A stretch of DNA of 64,000 bases from contig NZ_JAMXSF010000001.1 of assembly GCF_024124545.1 (NCBI RefSeq), forward strand, positions 248,001 through 312,000. Reading direction: 5' to 3'. Each line of letters starts with the position of its first letter. Positions within the stretch are counted from its first letter, which is position 1. Origin of the DNA: Pseudoalteromonas sp. XMcav2-N. Lineage in GTDB: Bacteria; Pseudomonadota; Gammaproteobacteria; Enterobacterales; Alteromonadaceae. The notes under the pieces are model-generated. The model did not search any database and had not been told where the DNA came from. It saw nothing but the letters and a program-made list of their open reading frames with translations. The translations under genes and the position numbers were made by a program. This document shows positions 52,678 through 62,332 of the stretch, piece by piece.

Positions 52678-54057
52678 ATGTTTGAGAACCTCCAAGAACG
52701 CTTAGGAAAAACGCTTAAAAACATCAGCGGCCGCGGCCGACTAACCGAAGACAATATTAAAGAAACGCTCCGCGAAGTGCGTATGGCGCTGCTCGAAGCG
52801 GATGTGGCTTTACCTGTCGTCAGAGACTTTGTGAAGCAGGTCAAAGAGCGTGCGGTTGGTGTTGAAGTGACTAAGAGCCTGAGCCCGGGTCAGGTTTTCA
52901 TCAAGATCGTGCGTGAAGAACTTGAAAAAGCCATGGGTGAAGCCAACGAGGAGCTCAACCTGGCTGCGCAGCCACCTGCGGTTGTTATGATGGCAGGTCT
53001 GCAAGGTGCGGGTAAAACCACCAGTGTGGGTAAGCTTGCTAAGTTCTTAAAAGAGCGTAAGAAAAAATCTGTGCTGGTGGTCAGTGCCGACGTCTACCGT
53101 CCGGCGGCTATCAAGCAGCTGGAAACGTTGGCCACAGAAGTAGACGTTGAGTTCTTCCCCAGTGATATTTCGCAAAAACCGGTAGACATCGCAACGAATG
53201 CGATTTCACATGCCAGGAAAAAGTTCATTGATGTAGTACTGGTGGATACTGCCGGTCGTTTGCACGTCGACAGCGAGATGATGGGCGAGATCAAAGATCT
53301 GCACGCAGCCATCTCTCCAATTGAAACTCTGTTCGTTGTTGATTCCATGACGGGTCAGGATGCTGCAAATACGGCGAAGGCATTCGACGAAGCCTTGCCG
53401 CTAACTGGTGTGATCCTGACCAAGACTGACGGTGATGCACGCGGCGGTGCGGCGTTATCTATTCGTCATATTACTGGTAAACCCATTAAGTTCATCGGTG
53501 TGGGCGAGCGTACGGATGCGCTGGAACCATTCCACCCGGATCGTGTCGCGTCACGTATTCTTGGTATGGGTGACGTACTGTCATTGATCGAAGAAGTCGA
53601 GTCTAAGGTTGATAAAGACAAAGCGGCTAAAGTGGCCGAGAAAGTCTTTAAAGGCGATGGATTCACGCTCGAAGACTTTGCTGAGCAGCTGCGCCAGATG
53701 AAAAACATGGGCGGCATGATGTCAATGCTGGACAAACTGCCTGGTATGTCGAACCTGCCGGATGCAGTGAAAGGTCAGGTAAACGACAAGACGTTTAACC
53801 AGATGGAAGCCATCATTAACTCCATGACACCGCACGAGCGCGCGCGCCCGGAAGTCATTAAAGGCTCACGTAAGAAGCGGATTGCGGCCGGTTCAGGTAC
53901 TCAGGTGCAGGATATCAATAAACTTCTCAAGCAGTTTACCCAGATGCAGAAAATGATGAAAAAGATGAAGGGCAAAGGCGGCATGATGAAAATGATGAAG
54001 AACATGAAAGGCATGATGCCGCCGGGCATGTTCGGTGGTGGCGGTCCGAAGTTTTAA
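52678..54057 (+). CDS. ffh: Signal recognition particle protein Ffh
   Basis: A 459-residue SRP GTPase with N domain, G domain (GLQGAGKTT, VDTAGR, TKTDGDARGG) and a Met-rich M domain at the end (QMQKMMKKMKGKGGMMKMMK). With 4.5S RNA it delivers inner-membrane proteins to FtsY and the translocon. The start codon is 162 bases from the ypjD start. In E. coli rpsP follows ffh; here a heme locus intervenes. Confidence 0.98.
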   Translation: MFENLQERLGKTLKNISGRGRLTEDNIKETLREVRMALLEADVALPVVRDFVKQVKERAVGVEVTKSLSPGQVFIKIVREELEKAMGEANEELNLAAQPPAVVMMAGLQGAGKTTSVGKLAKFLKERKKKSVLVVSADVYRPAAIKQLETLATEVDVEFFPSDISQKPVDIATNAISHARKKFIDVVLVDTAGRLHVDSEMMGEIKDLHAAISPIETLFVVDSMTGQDAANTAKAFDEALPLTGVILTKTDGDARGGAALSIRHITGKPIKFIGVGERTDALEPFHPDRVASRILGMGDVLSLIEEVESKVDKDKAAKVAEKVFKGDGFTLEDFAEQLRQMKNMGGMMSMLDKLPGMSNLPDAVKGQVNDKTFNQMEAIINSMTPHERARPEVIKGSRKKRIAAGSGTQVQDINKLLKQFTQMQKMMKKMKGKGGMMKMMKNMKGMMPPGMFGGGGPKF

Positions 54058-54076
54058 TTCAGGGCCAAGCCAGACT

Positions 54077-54116
54077 AAAAAAGGACAGACTGATGCAAAT
54101 CACTCTGTCCTTTTTT
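54077..54116. terminator. Terminator between ffh and hugZ
   Basis: The 13-bp stem AAAAAAGGACAGA / TCTGTCCTTTTTT with a 14-nt loop runs between the convergent genes and can act on both strands. Confidence 0.88.
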
Positions 54117-54121
54117 AATAG

Positions 54122-54862
54122 TTAGCTTTCTACAGCTTCACTGAATTGTGCGCGGGCCGCTTTGGTAAGGCGCACCAGCTCTTTGCGCACTGCGGTTGCG
54201 TCTTCACAGCGCTTATCAAAAGGCACGTAGTATGATTTGTCATTGGCTCTGAAATAGCAGCCTTCATTGAGTAACGTGGTCATAGTCACCTCTGCGGCAT
54301 CAACATTATGCACCAGCTTGAGGATCAACTGATTGGCATCCTGATGATCATCATTCATATGCGCCACCATGTGCGCTTCACTGGCCAGGTCCCAATTTGC
54401 AGCAGGCTGTGCCCATTCGTCTGCCTCCAGCCAGAATATCTGCCCAAATCCGGCAATATACCGTACGCGTTTTATTTCCATACGCCAGAGTTTGAAATCA
54501 TGGGCCTGGCGATAGCTGATGGCTTCTGGAAAATGACGCTCGTAACGCAGCAGTAGGTCAGCGGTTTCTTCATCTGCAACTGGCGCAGCGTCACCGACTA
54601 TAGTGACTCGGGCATGTTCGTTCTGATCGCCGCTTTGTGCAGCATCGAAAATTGTTGCACACACCCTGCTGTCTTCTGTCAAATTGCGCGAATGTTGCGC
54701 AATACCAGCAATGTAAAAAACCAGCCGACCCTGATCGTCACTCATAAACGGTGTGACGGAGCCAAACGGGTAGCCCGCCAGGTTTTTAGAGAGTGTGGAC
54801 ATCACACAGACAGTCGATTGTCTGAGCAGCTGGCGCGCTTCAAAAACGGCTTGTTCACGCAT
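54122..54862 (-). CDS. hugZ: Heme oxygenase-like HugZ/HutZ family protein
   Basis: A 246-residue two-domain protein. The N-terminal PNPOx-like split-barrel (residues 15-160: TVCVMSTL, GYPFGSVTPF, RYIAGFGQIFWL) is joined to a C-terminal DUF2470-type region starting MVAHMNDDHQDAN. This is the HugZ/HutZ layout, which degrades or handles heme in the cytoplasm; bacterial relatives release iron from heme. It overlaps hmuV by 8 bases. The function is supported by operon context and domains, not by seeing the heme ligand for certain. Confidence 0.88.
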   Translation of the reverse strand: MREQAVFEARQLLRQSTVCVMSTLSKNLAGYPFGSVTPFMSDDQGRLVFYIAGIAQHSRNLTEDSRVCATIFDAAQSGDQNEHARVTIVGDAAPVADEETADLLLRYERHFPEAISYRQAHDFKLWRMEIKRVRYIAGFGQIFWLEADEWAQPAANWDLASEAHMVAHMNDDHQDANQLILKLVHNVDAAEVTMTTLLNEGCYFRANDKSYYVPFDKRCEDATAVRKELVRLTKAARAQFSEAVES

Positions 54863-55652
54863 TGGGAGCTCCTGTTAGCGGTTCTGAGAATATCATAGGT
54901 ATATTATATCCGGGATGCAGATTAATCTGCATGCCTGTTTGGTAAATGGGTTGCAATACTTCGTGTCTGAGAACATCTTGCGGCGGGCCATCGCTGCGGA
55001 TCTGGCCATTATCCAGCAAGAGGATCCGGTCGGCATAAAGCGACGCGAGATTTAAATCATGTAACACGGCAATAACCGTATTGCCTTGACGGGCAAAGCG
55101 TTGCGCGGCACTGAGTACCCGATGCTGGTGGTGCAGATCCAGTGCCGAGGTCGGTTCATCCAGCAACATCAGCTTGTTTCGGGTCTTGGGGTCATGAGCG
55201 TTAAGCTGGGCAAGACAACGGGCAAACTGGGCGCGCTGAAATTCACCACCCGACAATTGCGTAATTTCCCGATTTGCGAGTTTTTCAAGTGCCAGTTGCG
55301 TGATGAGTTTATCAACCACTGCCGCCTGCTCAGCGGTGCTTTCCTGATAAGGGTAGCGACCCATAGCGATTAACTCGGCGGTACAGAAAGCAAAATTAAC
55401 ACGGTTGTGCTGTAATAGCACAGCCCGTTGAGTAGCCAGAGTCAACGGATCGAGCGTACCTAAGGTATGTCCGTGCCACAGGATCTGGCCACTATAAGGA
55501 ATATCATCACAAATCGCGCTTAATAATGTGGATTTTCCTGCACCATTTTCACCCAACAGGACAATAAACTGGTCAGTGTGAAGTTCAAATGACAGTTCCT
55601 TCAGCACGGGTTTACCTGAGCGGGCGACGCTCAGGTTGCGACATTCAAGCAT
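54855..55652 (-). CDS. hmuV: Heme ABC transporter ATP-binding protein
   Basis: A 265-residue ABC ATPase with Walker A GENGAGKST (34-42), signature LSGGEFQRAQ and Walker B LMLLDEPTSALD, in the FecE/HmuV subfamily. It powers the HmuU permease. It overlaps hmuU by 8 bases and hugZ by 8 bases, so the operon is very compact. Confidence 0.94.
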   Translation of the reverse strand: MLECRNLSVARSGKPVLKELSFELHTDQFIVLLGENGAGKSTLLSAICDDIPYSGQILWHGHTLGTLDPLTLATQRAVLLQHNRVNFAFCTAELIAMGRYPYQESTAEQAAVVDKLITQLALEKLANREITQLSGGEFQRAQFARCLAQLNAHDPKTRNKLMLLDEPTSALDLHHQHRVLSAAQRFARQGNTVIAVLHDLNLASLYADRILLLDNGQIRSDGPPQDVLRHEVLQPIYQTGMQINLHPGYNIPMIFSEPLTGAPNA

Positions 55653-56691
55653 GTGCGCCTCGCTTTTGTTGTATCAGCAAATAAACGAAAAAGGGACTAC
55701 CAAACAATGCGGTGATCACGCCAATAGGTAGTTCTGAGGGGGCGACCACGAGACGAGCCAGCCAGTCAGCAGTGAGCAACACCACACAGCCAAGCAGCAT
55801 ACTCAAAGGCAACATTCGCCTTAAATCGGGACCAACCAACAATCGTGCCAAGTGGGGGACCAGCAGGCCGACAAAGCCAATCATGCCCGACATAGCAACC
55901 GCCCCGCCGACGCCCAGTGCTATCAGAAAAATCACCTCATTTTTGAGTCGGCTGACATTGACACCCAGATGCCTGGCATCACGTTCCCCGAGCATCAGAG
56001 CATTGATCTGTTTGCGACGCATAACCAGCATCACGATACAAATGAGAATGAGCGGTGCGCCATATTGCATAGCGGACCAGCTGGCGCCGGCGAGCGCGCC
56101 CATCTGCCAGTAGGTCATCAGGCGCAAAGAAGTATCATCGGCAAAAAAGCTGAGCAGTCCGATCAGCGCCATGGCCACGGCATTGATCGCCACTCCGGCA
56201 AGCAGCAGTATAGTGATCTGGACCTGACCGTTGTGGCTGGCAATACGATACAGCAGGGAAGTAATGGCCAGCGCGCCTAAAAAAGCCGCCGGGGCGACCA
56301 TGGCTTCGTTAATGAAGGCTACTTTTGGGGAAAGTGCTATCACCGCAATGGCTGCGACGGCCGCACCACCGGTGACCCCCATCAAGCTGGGGTCGGCCAA
56401 TGGGTTGCGGCACAGAGCCTGACTGGCAGCGCCACTGCAGGCAAGCACACACCCAACCAACAGGGCCAGTAACAGCCTTGGCAGACGGATCTGAGTGACC
56501 ACGGTTATATGCAGCTCGGTAATATCTTGTGTCAGCTGATCTGGGAGCAGGGCTACCAGAGGCATACGCCAGTCCCAGCCTACCGGACCGCTACTGAGAG
56601 ACAACCAGGCCAGCGCAAGCAATACAGTACTGCTTAACCATAACCAGATTGTGTGATGACGTGATGTTAAAATCGAGTGCGTCGGAGTCAT
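55645..56691 (-). CDS. hmuU: Heme ABC transporter permease
   Basis: A 348-residue FecCD-family permease with about ten membrane spans. It has the motifs NPLADPSLMGVTGGAA, LGERDARHLGVNVSRLKNEV, GFVGLLVPHLARLLVGPDLR and LPIGVITALFGSPFFVYLL. It forms the inner-membrane pore for heme delivered by HmuT. It overlaps hmuT by 4 bases. Confidence 0.94.
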   Translation of the reverse strand: MTPTHSILTSRHHTIWLWLSSTVLLALAWLSLSSGPVGWDWRMPLVALLPDQLTQDITELHITVVTQIRLPRLLLALLVGCVLACSGAASQALCRNPLADPSLMGVTGGAAVAAIAVIALSPKVAFINEAMVAPAAFLGALAITSLLYRIASHNGQVQITILLLAGVAINAVAMALIGLLSFFADDTSLRLMTYWQMGALAGASWSAMQYGAPLILICIVMLVMRRKQINALMLGERDARHLGVNVSRLKNEVIFLIALGVGGAVAMSGMIGFVGLLVPHLARLLVGPDLRRMLPLSMLLGCVVLLTADWLARLVVAPSELPIGVITALFGSPFFVYLLIQQKRGAHA

Positions 56692-57506
56692 AGCGTGGAT
56701 TGTTCCCGATATGCGGCAAGCTGAGCTATGGCTTCAGGTAGCCGGGTGGTCATCCCCATCGACATCAAAGAATCCATCACGAGCAGTCTGCATTGCTGCG
56801 CGGCCGGTAGCAAAGTCAGGGCACTTTGCTGACAAAACTGCTCCGGGCCACCGAGGCTGTAAACAACGTGGCTTGGGGCGACCAGAAAGTCGGGCGAACT
56901 GACTAGCATAGCTTCGCGATTGAAGGGCTTATAGCCGGGCTCTGTTGCCAGATTGCGCACACCTGTGTAGCCGAAGAGCAGATCAGGCACGGTTTCAGGG
57001 CCGGCCACGGTGATGCCTCGCTCGCCGGCAGAGAGAATAAAAAGCGCACTGAGGGATGATGGTGGTGCTTTGGGCGGTAAGGCTTGCTTCAGTTTATTTA
57101 TAAGTCTTTGTGCCTGACTTGGCTGGTTTAGATCTTGGCCAAGCTGGGCTATCAGGTTAAATAGCTCATTGGTATTAGTCGGCTTATCATACAGGTTTAG
57201 CTGCACTCCGGTGCTGCGCAACTGAGTCAAAACTTCGGGCCTTCCGCTGCCTTGTAAAGCTAGGATCAGTTCAGGGTGTTGCGATAGCACGCCTTCAGCG
57301 GCCAGATCTCGATAGTAGCCCACCTTAGGCAATTTAGTTGCAGCCACAGGAGAGGTGCTGGAGGTATCTACAGCCACGACGTTTTCTCCTGCCCCCAGAG
57401 CAAATACTATGTCTGTTATGGAGCCTCCCGCGATAACTATCCGCTGTGCGGCGACCCCTTGGTGACTGAGCATTGATATCAAAATCAGAAACATTAATTT
57501 ATGCAT
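56688..57506 (-). CDS. hmuT: Periplasmic heme-binding protein
   Basis: A 272-residue protein with a signal peptide (about 1-20, ending VAA) and the HmuT/BtuF-type fold. The motifs RIVIAGGSITDIVFALGAGENVVAVDTSS and LPKVGYYRDLAAEGVLSQHPELIL are typical of heme-binding proteins of the family. It carries heme across the periplasm from the outer-membrane receptor to HmuUV. It is the first gene of hmuTUV-hugZ, divergent from the receptor gene, sharing the 242-base region with the Fur box. Confidence 0.93.
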   Translation of the reverse strand: MHKLMFLILISMLSHQGVAAQRIVIAGGSITDIVFALGAGENVVAVDTSSTSPVAATKLPKVGYYRDLAAEGVLSQHPELILALQGSGRPEVLTQLRSTGVQLNLYDKPTNTNELFNLIAQLGQDLNQPSQAQRLINKLKQALPPKAPPSSLSALFILSAGERGITVAGPETVPDLLFGYTGVRNLATEPGYKPFNREAMLVSSPDFLVAPSHVVYSLGGPEQFCQQSALTLLPAAQQCRLLVMDSLMSMGMTTRLPEAIAQLAAYREQSTL

Positions 57507-57654
57507 TGGTTTATCTCGTTTAATACAATGATTTTTGGTTGCCCTTTATTTTTTGTCACAATTTTTTAATTCATGTGTCACGCAGAAATAGAGGGTGATT
57601 GCCTTGTCAGATGCCGATTCTACTGAATAAAAACATCTAAATCTACATAAATAT

Positions 57655-57673
57655 AAAAATGAAAACCATTATC
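57655..57673. promoter_or_regulatory. Fur box between hmuT and the heme receptor
   Basis: AAAAATGAAAACCATTATC matches 15 of the 19 bases of the Fur consensus GATAATGATAATCATTATC. It lies just upstream of the -35 of the receptor promoter, in the divergent region. Confidence 0.75.
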
Positions 57674-57675
57674 AT

Positions 57676-57704
57676 TTGCAAATGTGTTTCAGGAACATTA
57701 TAGT
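57676..57704 (+). promoter_or_regulatory. Heme receptor promoter
   Basis: TTGCAA (57676-57681) and TATAGT (57699-57704) are 17 bases apart. The -35 starts 3 bases after the Fur box, so Fur would block RNA polymerase when iron is plentiful. Confidence 0.65.
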
Positions 57705-57748
57705 GCACAGCAAAATAGTTCTGTTTAAATCCCTGAATGAGGTTTCTA

Positions 57749-59836
57749 ATGACTTTTAAGCACAGCAGTATTGCGCTTGGCGTAGTGACGGCACTCCTTG
57801 GTACGACCGAATTAAAGGCCGATGAATTTGAAAAGTCGGACGAGGTCATTGTGGTCAGTGGCTCGCGGGTCGAACAAAAGCTATCGGATTTGGCGGGGAG
57901 CGTCAGCGTTGTCACTGAGCAAGCTCTTGAGGAGGAGGTCAGTATCGACCTGGCTTCGGCGTTTCGTTATCAAACGGGTATCACGACGCATGGTAGCGCC
58001 GGCAATGCTCAGGCTATGACAATACGGGGTATCGGAGGCAATCGGGTTGTCTATATCAAAGATGGCCGGCGCATGAACGATGCTTATGAAGGCGGGCAGG
58101 GGTTGCTGGTTGGCCGGGGTTACCTGGACGTAGAAGGCGTCAAGCAGATTGAAGTCGCCAAAGGCGCTGCCTCCTCTCTGTACGGCTCAGATGCACTTGG
58201 CGGCATCGTCGTAATTACGACCAAATCGCCTACAGATTACCTGGCAGGTGAGCAGAGTTTCGGACAGCTAAGTGTGGTCTATCATGGCGCTAGCAGCGAG
58301 CAAAGCCTCAGCGGAGTATTTGCGACTAAAGTTGGCGAGCATGCCGCGTCGATGCAGCTTACACGTCGTGATGGTAAGGAAACTCAGAACTATGACGATA
58401 ATTTACCAGGCTATGAATACACCTCAACAGCAGCAATCTTGAAAGGCGAATTTGTGCTCGACGAACAATCGATTTTGCTTGGTACGGTTGATTTCTTTGA
58501 GCAGGACACGGAGCAAGTACTGGTTGCCAATGCGCATGAGACACAAGATATGAACGACAGCCTTGCAGTGTCTTTGGCATTTCAAACGAGTGCTTCCACA
58601 CCACTATATAACACGCTTGAAGCCCAAGTCTATTTTAGTGATTACGAGCAAACGAGTGATCAAGTTCGCGCAGGCGCGGATCGTTCCGGCCTTTATGTGG
58701 ATACCAATGACTATCGTTTTGAACAGCAGATCTTTGGTACTCGTTTAGTGCTCGCCAAGCAGCTCAATGCAGGCAACATACAACATCAACTGATTTATGG
58801 CGTTGACTTGGATAGTTACGAAACCCGGCGGCCTCGTTTCAAGACTCGCAGGGATATGCAAGGTGCTCTAATTAAAGAGCACGAGGCGCAAAAAGCGTTT
58901 CCTGGTGCGGATACTCGCCTCATTGGTGTGTTTATTCAGGATAATGTGACGCTTGTCCCTGAAAAAATATCTCTGAACGCAGGCCTGCGCTTTGATAGTT
59001 ATAGGATGGAGCCTAAACAGGATGTGCTCTATAAAGATGCACAGTTTGACGATATCAGCGAAACTGCGTTGTCACCAAAAGTTGGCTTAGTCTATTCGTT
59101 GACGGAAAACCTCAATATTGTCGGCCAATACGCACGTGGATTCAAAATTCCACCGCATGACCAGGCCTATCAAAGTCATGGTGTCGAGCCTTTCTATCAA
59201 ATTATCCCTAATACTGACCTCGATCCAGAGTATAGTGACAGTGTGGAGCTAGGCCTCAAGGGGAGCTTTGAAAATAGTCAGTTTTCAATCGCGCTATTCC
59301 ATTCTAAGTTTGATGATTTTATTAATAATAAGCTTGTTCGTACTGAGCCGACCTTTATTCCTAATGTTGAAAAACAGATTTATCAGTACCAGAACATAGA
59401 AGAAGTTAAAATTAAAGGTCTGGAAGCCAATATGACACTGTGGCTTAATGAGTATGTTGCGCTTGATAGTGGTGTCACATACTTGTATGGCAAGGACGAG
59501 CAAACAGATGAGTACATCAGTTCATTGAGCCCGTTAAATGGCTTCATTAAGGCGCGCTATGAGTCTGAGAACTGGTCTGTAACCGCCGCCATGCGCGCGG
59601 CCAGCAAAATGACTAAGGTGCCTGCTGATGCGATTGAAACCGCTGGCTGGGCAACCGTGGATGTATTTTCTGATTATCAGTGGAAAAACTGGAAACTGAA
59701 CGCTGGTATTTTCAACCTTTTCGATAAGGAGTATGTCAATTATGAACGTATTGCCAGCAACCCTGTGGACAGCAATATGTCACAATACACGATGCCGGGT
59801 CGGCATTTGGCTGTAAAGCTAAAAATGACCTTCTAG
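57749..59836 (+). CDS. hmuR: TonB-dependent heme/hemoglobin receptor
   Basis: A 695-residue receptor. It has a signal peptide (about 1-24), TonB box DEVIVVSG (31-38), a plug with GGNRVVYIKDGRR and KGAASSLYGSDALGGIVVI, and a barrel ending LKMTF. Near residue 465 it has GFKIPP followed by a His and NTDL about 20 residues on, the heme-receptor FRAP-His-NPNL pattern in altered form. GAGG lies 6 nt before the ATG at 57749, favoured over one at 57737. It feeds heme to HmuTUV. The precise substrate (heme, hemoglobin) is inferred. Confidence 0.9.
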   Translation: MTFKHSSIALGVVTALLGTTELKADEFEKSDEVIVVSGSRVEQKLSDLAGSVSVVTEQALEEEVSIDLASAFRYQTGITTHGSAGNAQAMTIRGIGGNRVVYIKDGRRMNDAYEGGQGLLVGRGYLDVEGVKQIEVAKGAASSLYGSDALGGIVVITTKSPTDYLAGEQSFGQLSVVYHGASSEQSLSGVFATKVGEHAASMQLTRRDGKETQNYDDNLPGYEYTSTAAILKGEFVLDEQSILLGTVDFFEQDTEQVLVANAHETQDMNDSLAVSLAFQTSASTPLYNTLEAQVYFSDYEQTSDQVRAGADRSGLYVDTNDYRFEQQIFGTRLVLAKQLNAGNIQHQLIYGVDLDSYETRRPRFKTRRDMQGALIKEHEAQKAFPGADTRLIGVFIQDNVTLVPEKISLNAGLRFDSYRMEPKQDVLYKDAQFDDISETALSPKVGLVYSLTENLNIVGQYARGFKIPPHDQAYQSHGVEPFYQIIPNTDLDPEYSDSVELGLKGSFENSQFSIALFHSKFDDFINNKLVRTEPTFIPNVEKQIYQYQNIEEVKIKGLEANMTLWLNEYVALDSGVTYLYGKDEQTDEYISSLSPLNGFIKARYESENWSVTAAMRAASKMTKVPADAIETAGWATVDVFSDYQWKNWKLNAGIFNLFDKEYVNYERIASNPVDSNMSQYTMPGRHLAVKLKMTF

Positions 59837-60154
59837 CCAAGGCTTAATTTGACAGGTTATTACAACGATAGGTTGTATAACTCTGCCATGAGAGAAGTGT
59901 CGTCTCGTTGCGGCCCTTCTCTTTTTCAGATCAGTTAAATAATCTTAAGAATATGCCCGTTGAGCGGCTTTAAACAGCGGTATTATTGTGCCTTTGCTAC
60001 CAGCTATTATTGTACAACCCCTCTTTCTTCATCATTTGGTAATAAAATGGATTTCCCACTTGCAATGCGTGAAAAAAGACGTACAATTCCCCAGCTTCCC
60101 AAAGTGGGAAGCAAATCTTATTAATGAAAACAGTCAATCTATGTAGAGGACGGT
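59837..60154. other. Intergenic region with rpsP promoter and leader hairpin
   Basis: A weak terminator-like repeat (AGAGAAG / CTTCTCT plus T5, 59891-59926) can end the receptor transcript. A promoter, TTGCAA (60060-60065) and TACAAT (60082-60087) with 16 bases between, precedes rpsP. A hairpin, GCTTCCC / GGGAAGC with a short loop (60094-60112), starts about 7 bases after the -10 and would sit at the 5' end of the rpsP transcript. Confidence 0.55.
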
Positions 60155-60403
60155 ATGGTAACTATTCGTTTGCAACGTGGCGGCGCTAAAAAGCGTCCAT
60201 TCTATCAAATCGTGGTTGCGGATAGCCGTTTCTCGCGTGACGGTCGTTTCATCGAGAAAGTAGGTTTCTTTAACCCAATCGCTGCTGGTCAAGAAGAAAA
60301 GCTTCGTCTAGACCTTGCCCGTGTTGATCACTGGGTAGGTCAAGGCGCTGGTCTTTCTGATCGCGTAGCTAAATTGGTTAAAGACGCTCGTAAAGCGGCT
60401 TAA
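60155..60403 (+). CDS. rpsP: 30S ribosomal protein S16
   Basis: An 82-residue S16: [37 protein letters not shown] and the [10 protein letters not shown] region. It is needed in 30S assembly. It is the first gene of rpsP-rimM-trmD-rplS, the same order as E. coli, but separated from ffh by the heme locus. Confidence 0.98.
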   Translation: MVTIRLQRGGAKKRPFYQIVVADSRFSRDGRFIEKVGFFNPIAAGQEEKLRLDLARVDHWVGQGAGLSDRVAKLVKDARKAA

Positions 60404-60420
60404 TAGGCGTAAGTGTAACC

Positions 60421-60954
60421 ATGAGTCAAGAAAAAACCTCGACAATCGTTGTTGGTAAACTTGGTGCTCCTTATGGCATCAAAGGTTGGCTTAAGGTGCA
60501 TTCATTTACTGATGATCCCCAAGGGATCTTCGATTTCAGCCCATGGTTGATAGGTCAACAAGGTAAATGGCAAACCTTTGAAGTGAGCGACTGGCGTCGT
60601 CACAGCAAAGGCTTTATCGCTAAGTTTGCGAACATCAACGACAGAGACGAAGCAATGGCACTGACCAACGCGGAAATCTCGGTAGATGTAGAGCAGCTCC
60701 CTGAATTACCAGAAGGGGAGTTTTATTGGCGAGATCTCATCGGTATGACAGTCGTTACGACAAAAGGGTATAACCTGGGTCATGTTGATGACTTGATGGA
60801 GACAGGATCAAATGACGTTTTGGTTGTGAAAGCAAACAAAAAAGATGCATTTGGCCAGTCAGAACGTTTAATCCCTTTCCTGACAGACTCTGTTGTGATT
60901 GAGGTTAAACATGAAGAACGAGAAATTACTGTAGACTGGGATCCGGCGTTTTAA
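60421..60954 (+). CDS. rimM: Ribosome maturation factor RimM
   Basis: A 177-residue protein with the N-terminal RimM domain ([20 protein letters not shown]) and C-terminal PRC-barrel ([22 protein letters not shown]). It binds S19 and helps 30S head maturation. It lies 17 bases after rpsP, and its stop overlaps the trmD start by one base (TAATG). Confidence 0.97.
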   Translation: MSQEKTSTIVVGKLGAPYGIKGWLKVHSFTDDPQGIFDFSPWLIGQQGKWQTFEVSDWRRHSKGFIAKFANINDRDEAMALTNAEISVDVEQLPELPEGEFYWRDLIGMTVVTTKGYNLGHVDDLMETGSNDVLVVKANKKDAFGQSERLIPFLTDSVVIEVKHEEREITVDWDPAF

Positions 60955-61718
60955 TGAGTGAACAGCAAAAACTATGGGTTGGGATGATTTCACTCTTTCC
61001 TGAAATGTTTGACGCGGTAACTCAGCAAGGTGTGACCGGTCGGGCCGTGAAAAACGGTTTGATCGACTTTCACTGCTGGAATCCGAGAGACTATGCACTG
61101 GATAAGCACAGAACCGTTGATGATCGTCCTTATGGCGGTGGTCCGGGCATGCTGATGATGGTTGAGCCTCTCAAGCAAGCCATCCTTGATGCCAAACAGG
61201 CAGCAGGTGAGGGCGCAAAAGTAATTTACATGTCTCCACAAGGGCGGAAGTTAGATCAACAAGGTGCGGCCGAACTGGCTCAATCCGAAAAGTTGATTTT
61301 AGTCGCTGGTCGCTACGAAGGTATAGACGAGCGGATCATCGAGTCGTATGTCGACGAAGAATGGTCCATCGGGGATTTTATTTTAAGTGGGGGTGAACTA
61401 CCCGCCATGACATTAATCGATGCAGTCGCACGATTGGTGCCAGGTGTGTTAGGGCACAACCAGTCTGCGGAACAAGATTCGTTCTCAGAGGGCTTATTAG
61501 ATTGTCCACACTATACTCGGCCAGAAACGTTGGATGGAAAACAGGTGCCTGCTGTATTACTCAGCGGAAACCACCAAGCGATAGCCGAGTGGCGCTTAAA
61601 GCAGTCACTGGGAAGAACTTGGTTACGCCGTCCAGACTTGTTGCGTAACCTAGCTCTGACTGAGGAGCAAGCACGTTTGCTTGCTGAATTTCAGCAAGAA
61701 CATGAAGCTTGTGGCTAG
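60954..61718 (+). CDS. trmD: tRNA (guanine37-N1)-methyltransferase TrmD
   Basis: A 254-residue SPOUT methyltransferase with the knotted AdoMet site: [49 protein letters not shown]. It methylates G37 of tRNAs to prevent frameshifting. Overlapping rimM, followed by rplS after 33 bases. Confidence 0.98.
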   Translation: MSEQQKLWVGMISLFPEMFDAVTQQGVTGRAVKNGLIDFHCWNPRDYALDKHRTVDDRPYGGGPGMLMMVEPLKQAILDAKQAAGEGAKVIYMSPQGRKLDQQGAAELAQSEKLILVAGRYEGIDERIIESYVDEEWSIGDFILSGGELPAMTLIDAVARLVPGVLGHNQSAEQDSFSEGLLDCPHYTRPETLDGKQVPAVLLSGNHQAIAEWRLKQSLGRTWLRRPDLLRNLALTEEQARLLAEFQQEHEACG

Positions 61719-61751
61719 AAGACAGTTACTCCTAGGAATGTGAGAAATAAA

Positions 61752-62111
61752 ATGGCAAAAGTAAACCAAAATATTATTAAAGAGCTTGAAGCTGAACAGC
61801 TTAAGCAAGACGTACCTGCTTTCGGCGCTGGTGACACAGTAGTTGTTCAGGTTCGCGTTAAAGAAGGCGAGAAAGAGCGTCTACAGGCCTTTGAAGGTGT
61901 TGTAATCGCTAAGCGTAATCGTGGTCTTCACTCTGCATTCACAGTTCGTAAAATCTCGAACGGTGAAGGTGTAGAGCGTGTATTCCAAACGCACAGCCCT
62001 CTTGTTAGCAGCATTGCAGTGAAGCGTCGTGGTGCAGTTCGCCGCGCGAAACTTTACTATCTGCGTGAGCGTTCTGGTAAGTCTGCACGTATTAAAGAAA
62101 AACTTAACTAA
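61752..62111 (+). CDS. rplS: 50S ribosomal protein L19
   Basis: A 119-residue L19: [64 protein letters not shown] and [18 protein letters not shown]. The start at 61752 is chosen because E. coli L19 begins near here and GTGAGA lies at the expected spacing; a GTG at 61740 would add four residues. Followed by a strong terminator. Confidence 0.97.
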   Translation: MAKVNQNIIKELEAEQLKQDVPAFGAGDTVVVQVRVKEGEKERLQAFEGVVIAKRNRGLHSAFTVRKISNGEGVERVFQTHSPLVSSIAVKRRGAVRRAKLYYLRERSGKSARIKEKLN

Positions 62112-62134
62112 TACGTCGCATTTACCAATGCTTA

Positions 62135-62171
62135 AAAACGGGCCACTCTTTGAGTGGCCCGTTTTGGTTTT
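62135..62171 (+). terminator. Terminator of the rpsP-rplS operon
   Basis: The 14-bp stem AAAACGGGCCACTC / GAGTGGCCCGTTTT with a 3-base loop is followed by a GG-interrupted T-run, 23 bases after the rplS stop. Confidence 0.9.
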
Positions 62172-62332
62172 GGGCCACAATCATCTGACTTCGTCAATTG
62201 CCTACCTATACGTCTACGACTTTTAATATTGATCCGCTTTAATTCAATGATCAACCTGCTTTAGGTGGACTATGATGAGATTTAATCGCGGTAAAAGAGC
62301 TTGCCAATCTGAGTGAGTTGGCATTAGACTGG

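Noticed and set aside
59849..59881. TTGACA and TATAAC after the heme receptor gene
   Set aside because: The gap is 21 bases, too long for a normal sigma-70 promoter, and the next gene starts 270 bases away.
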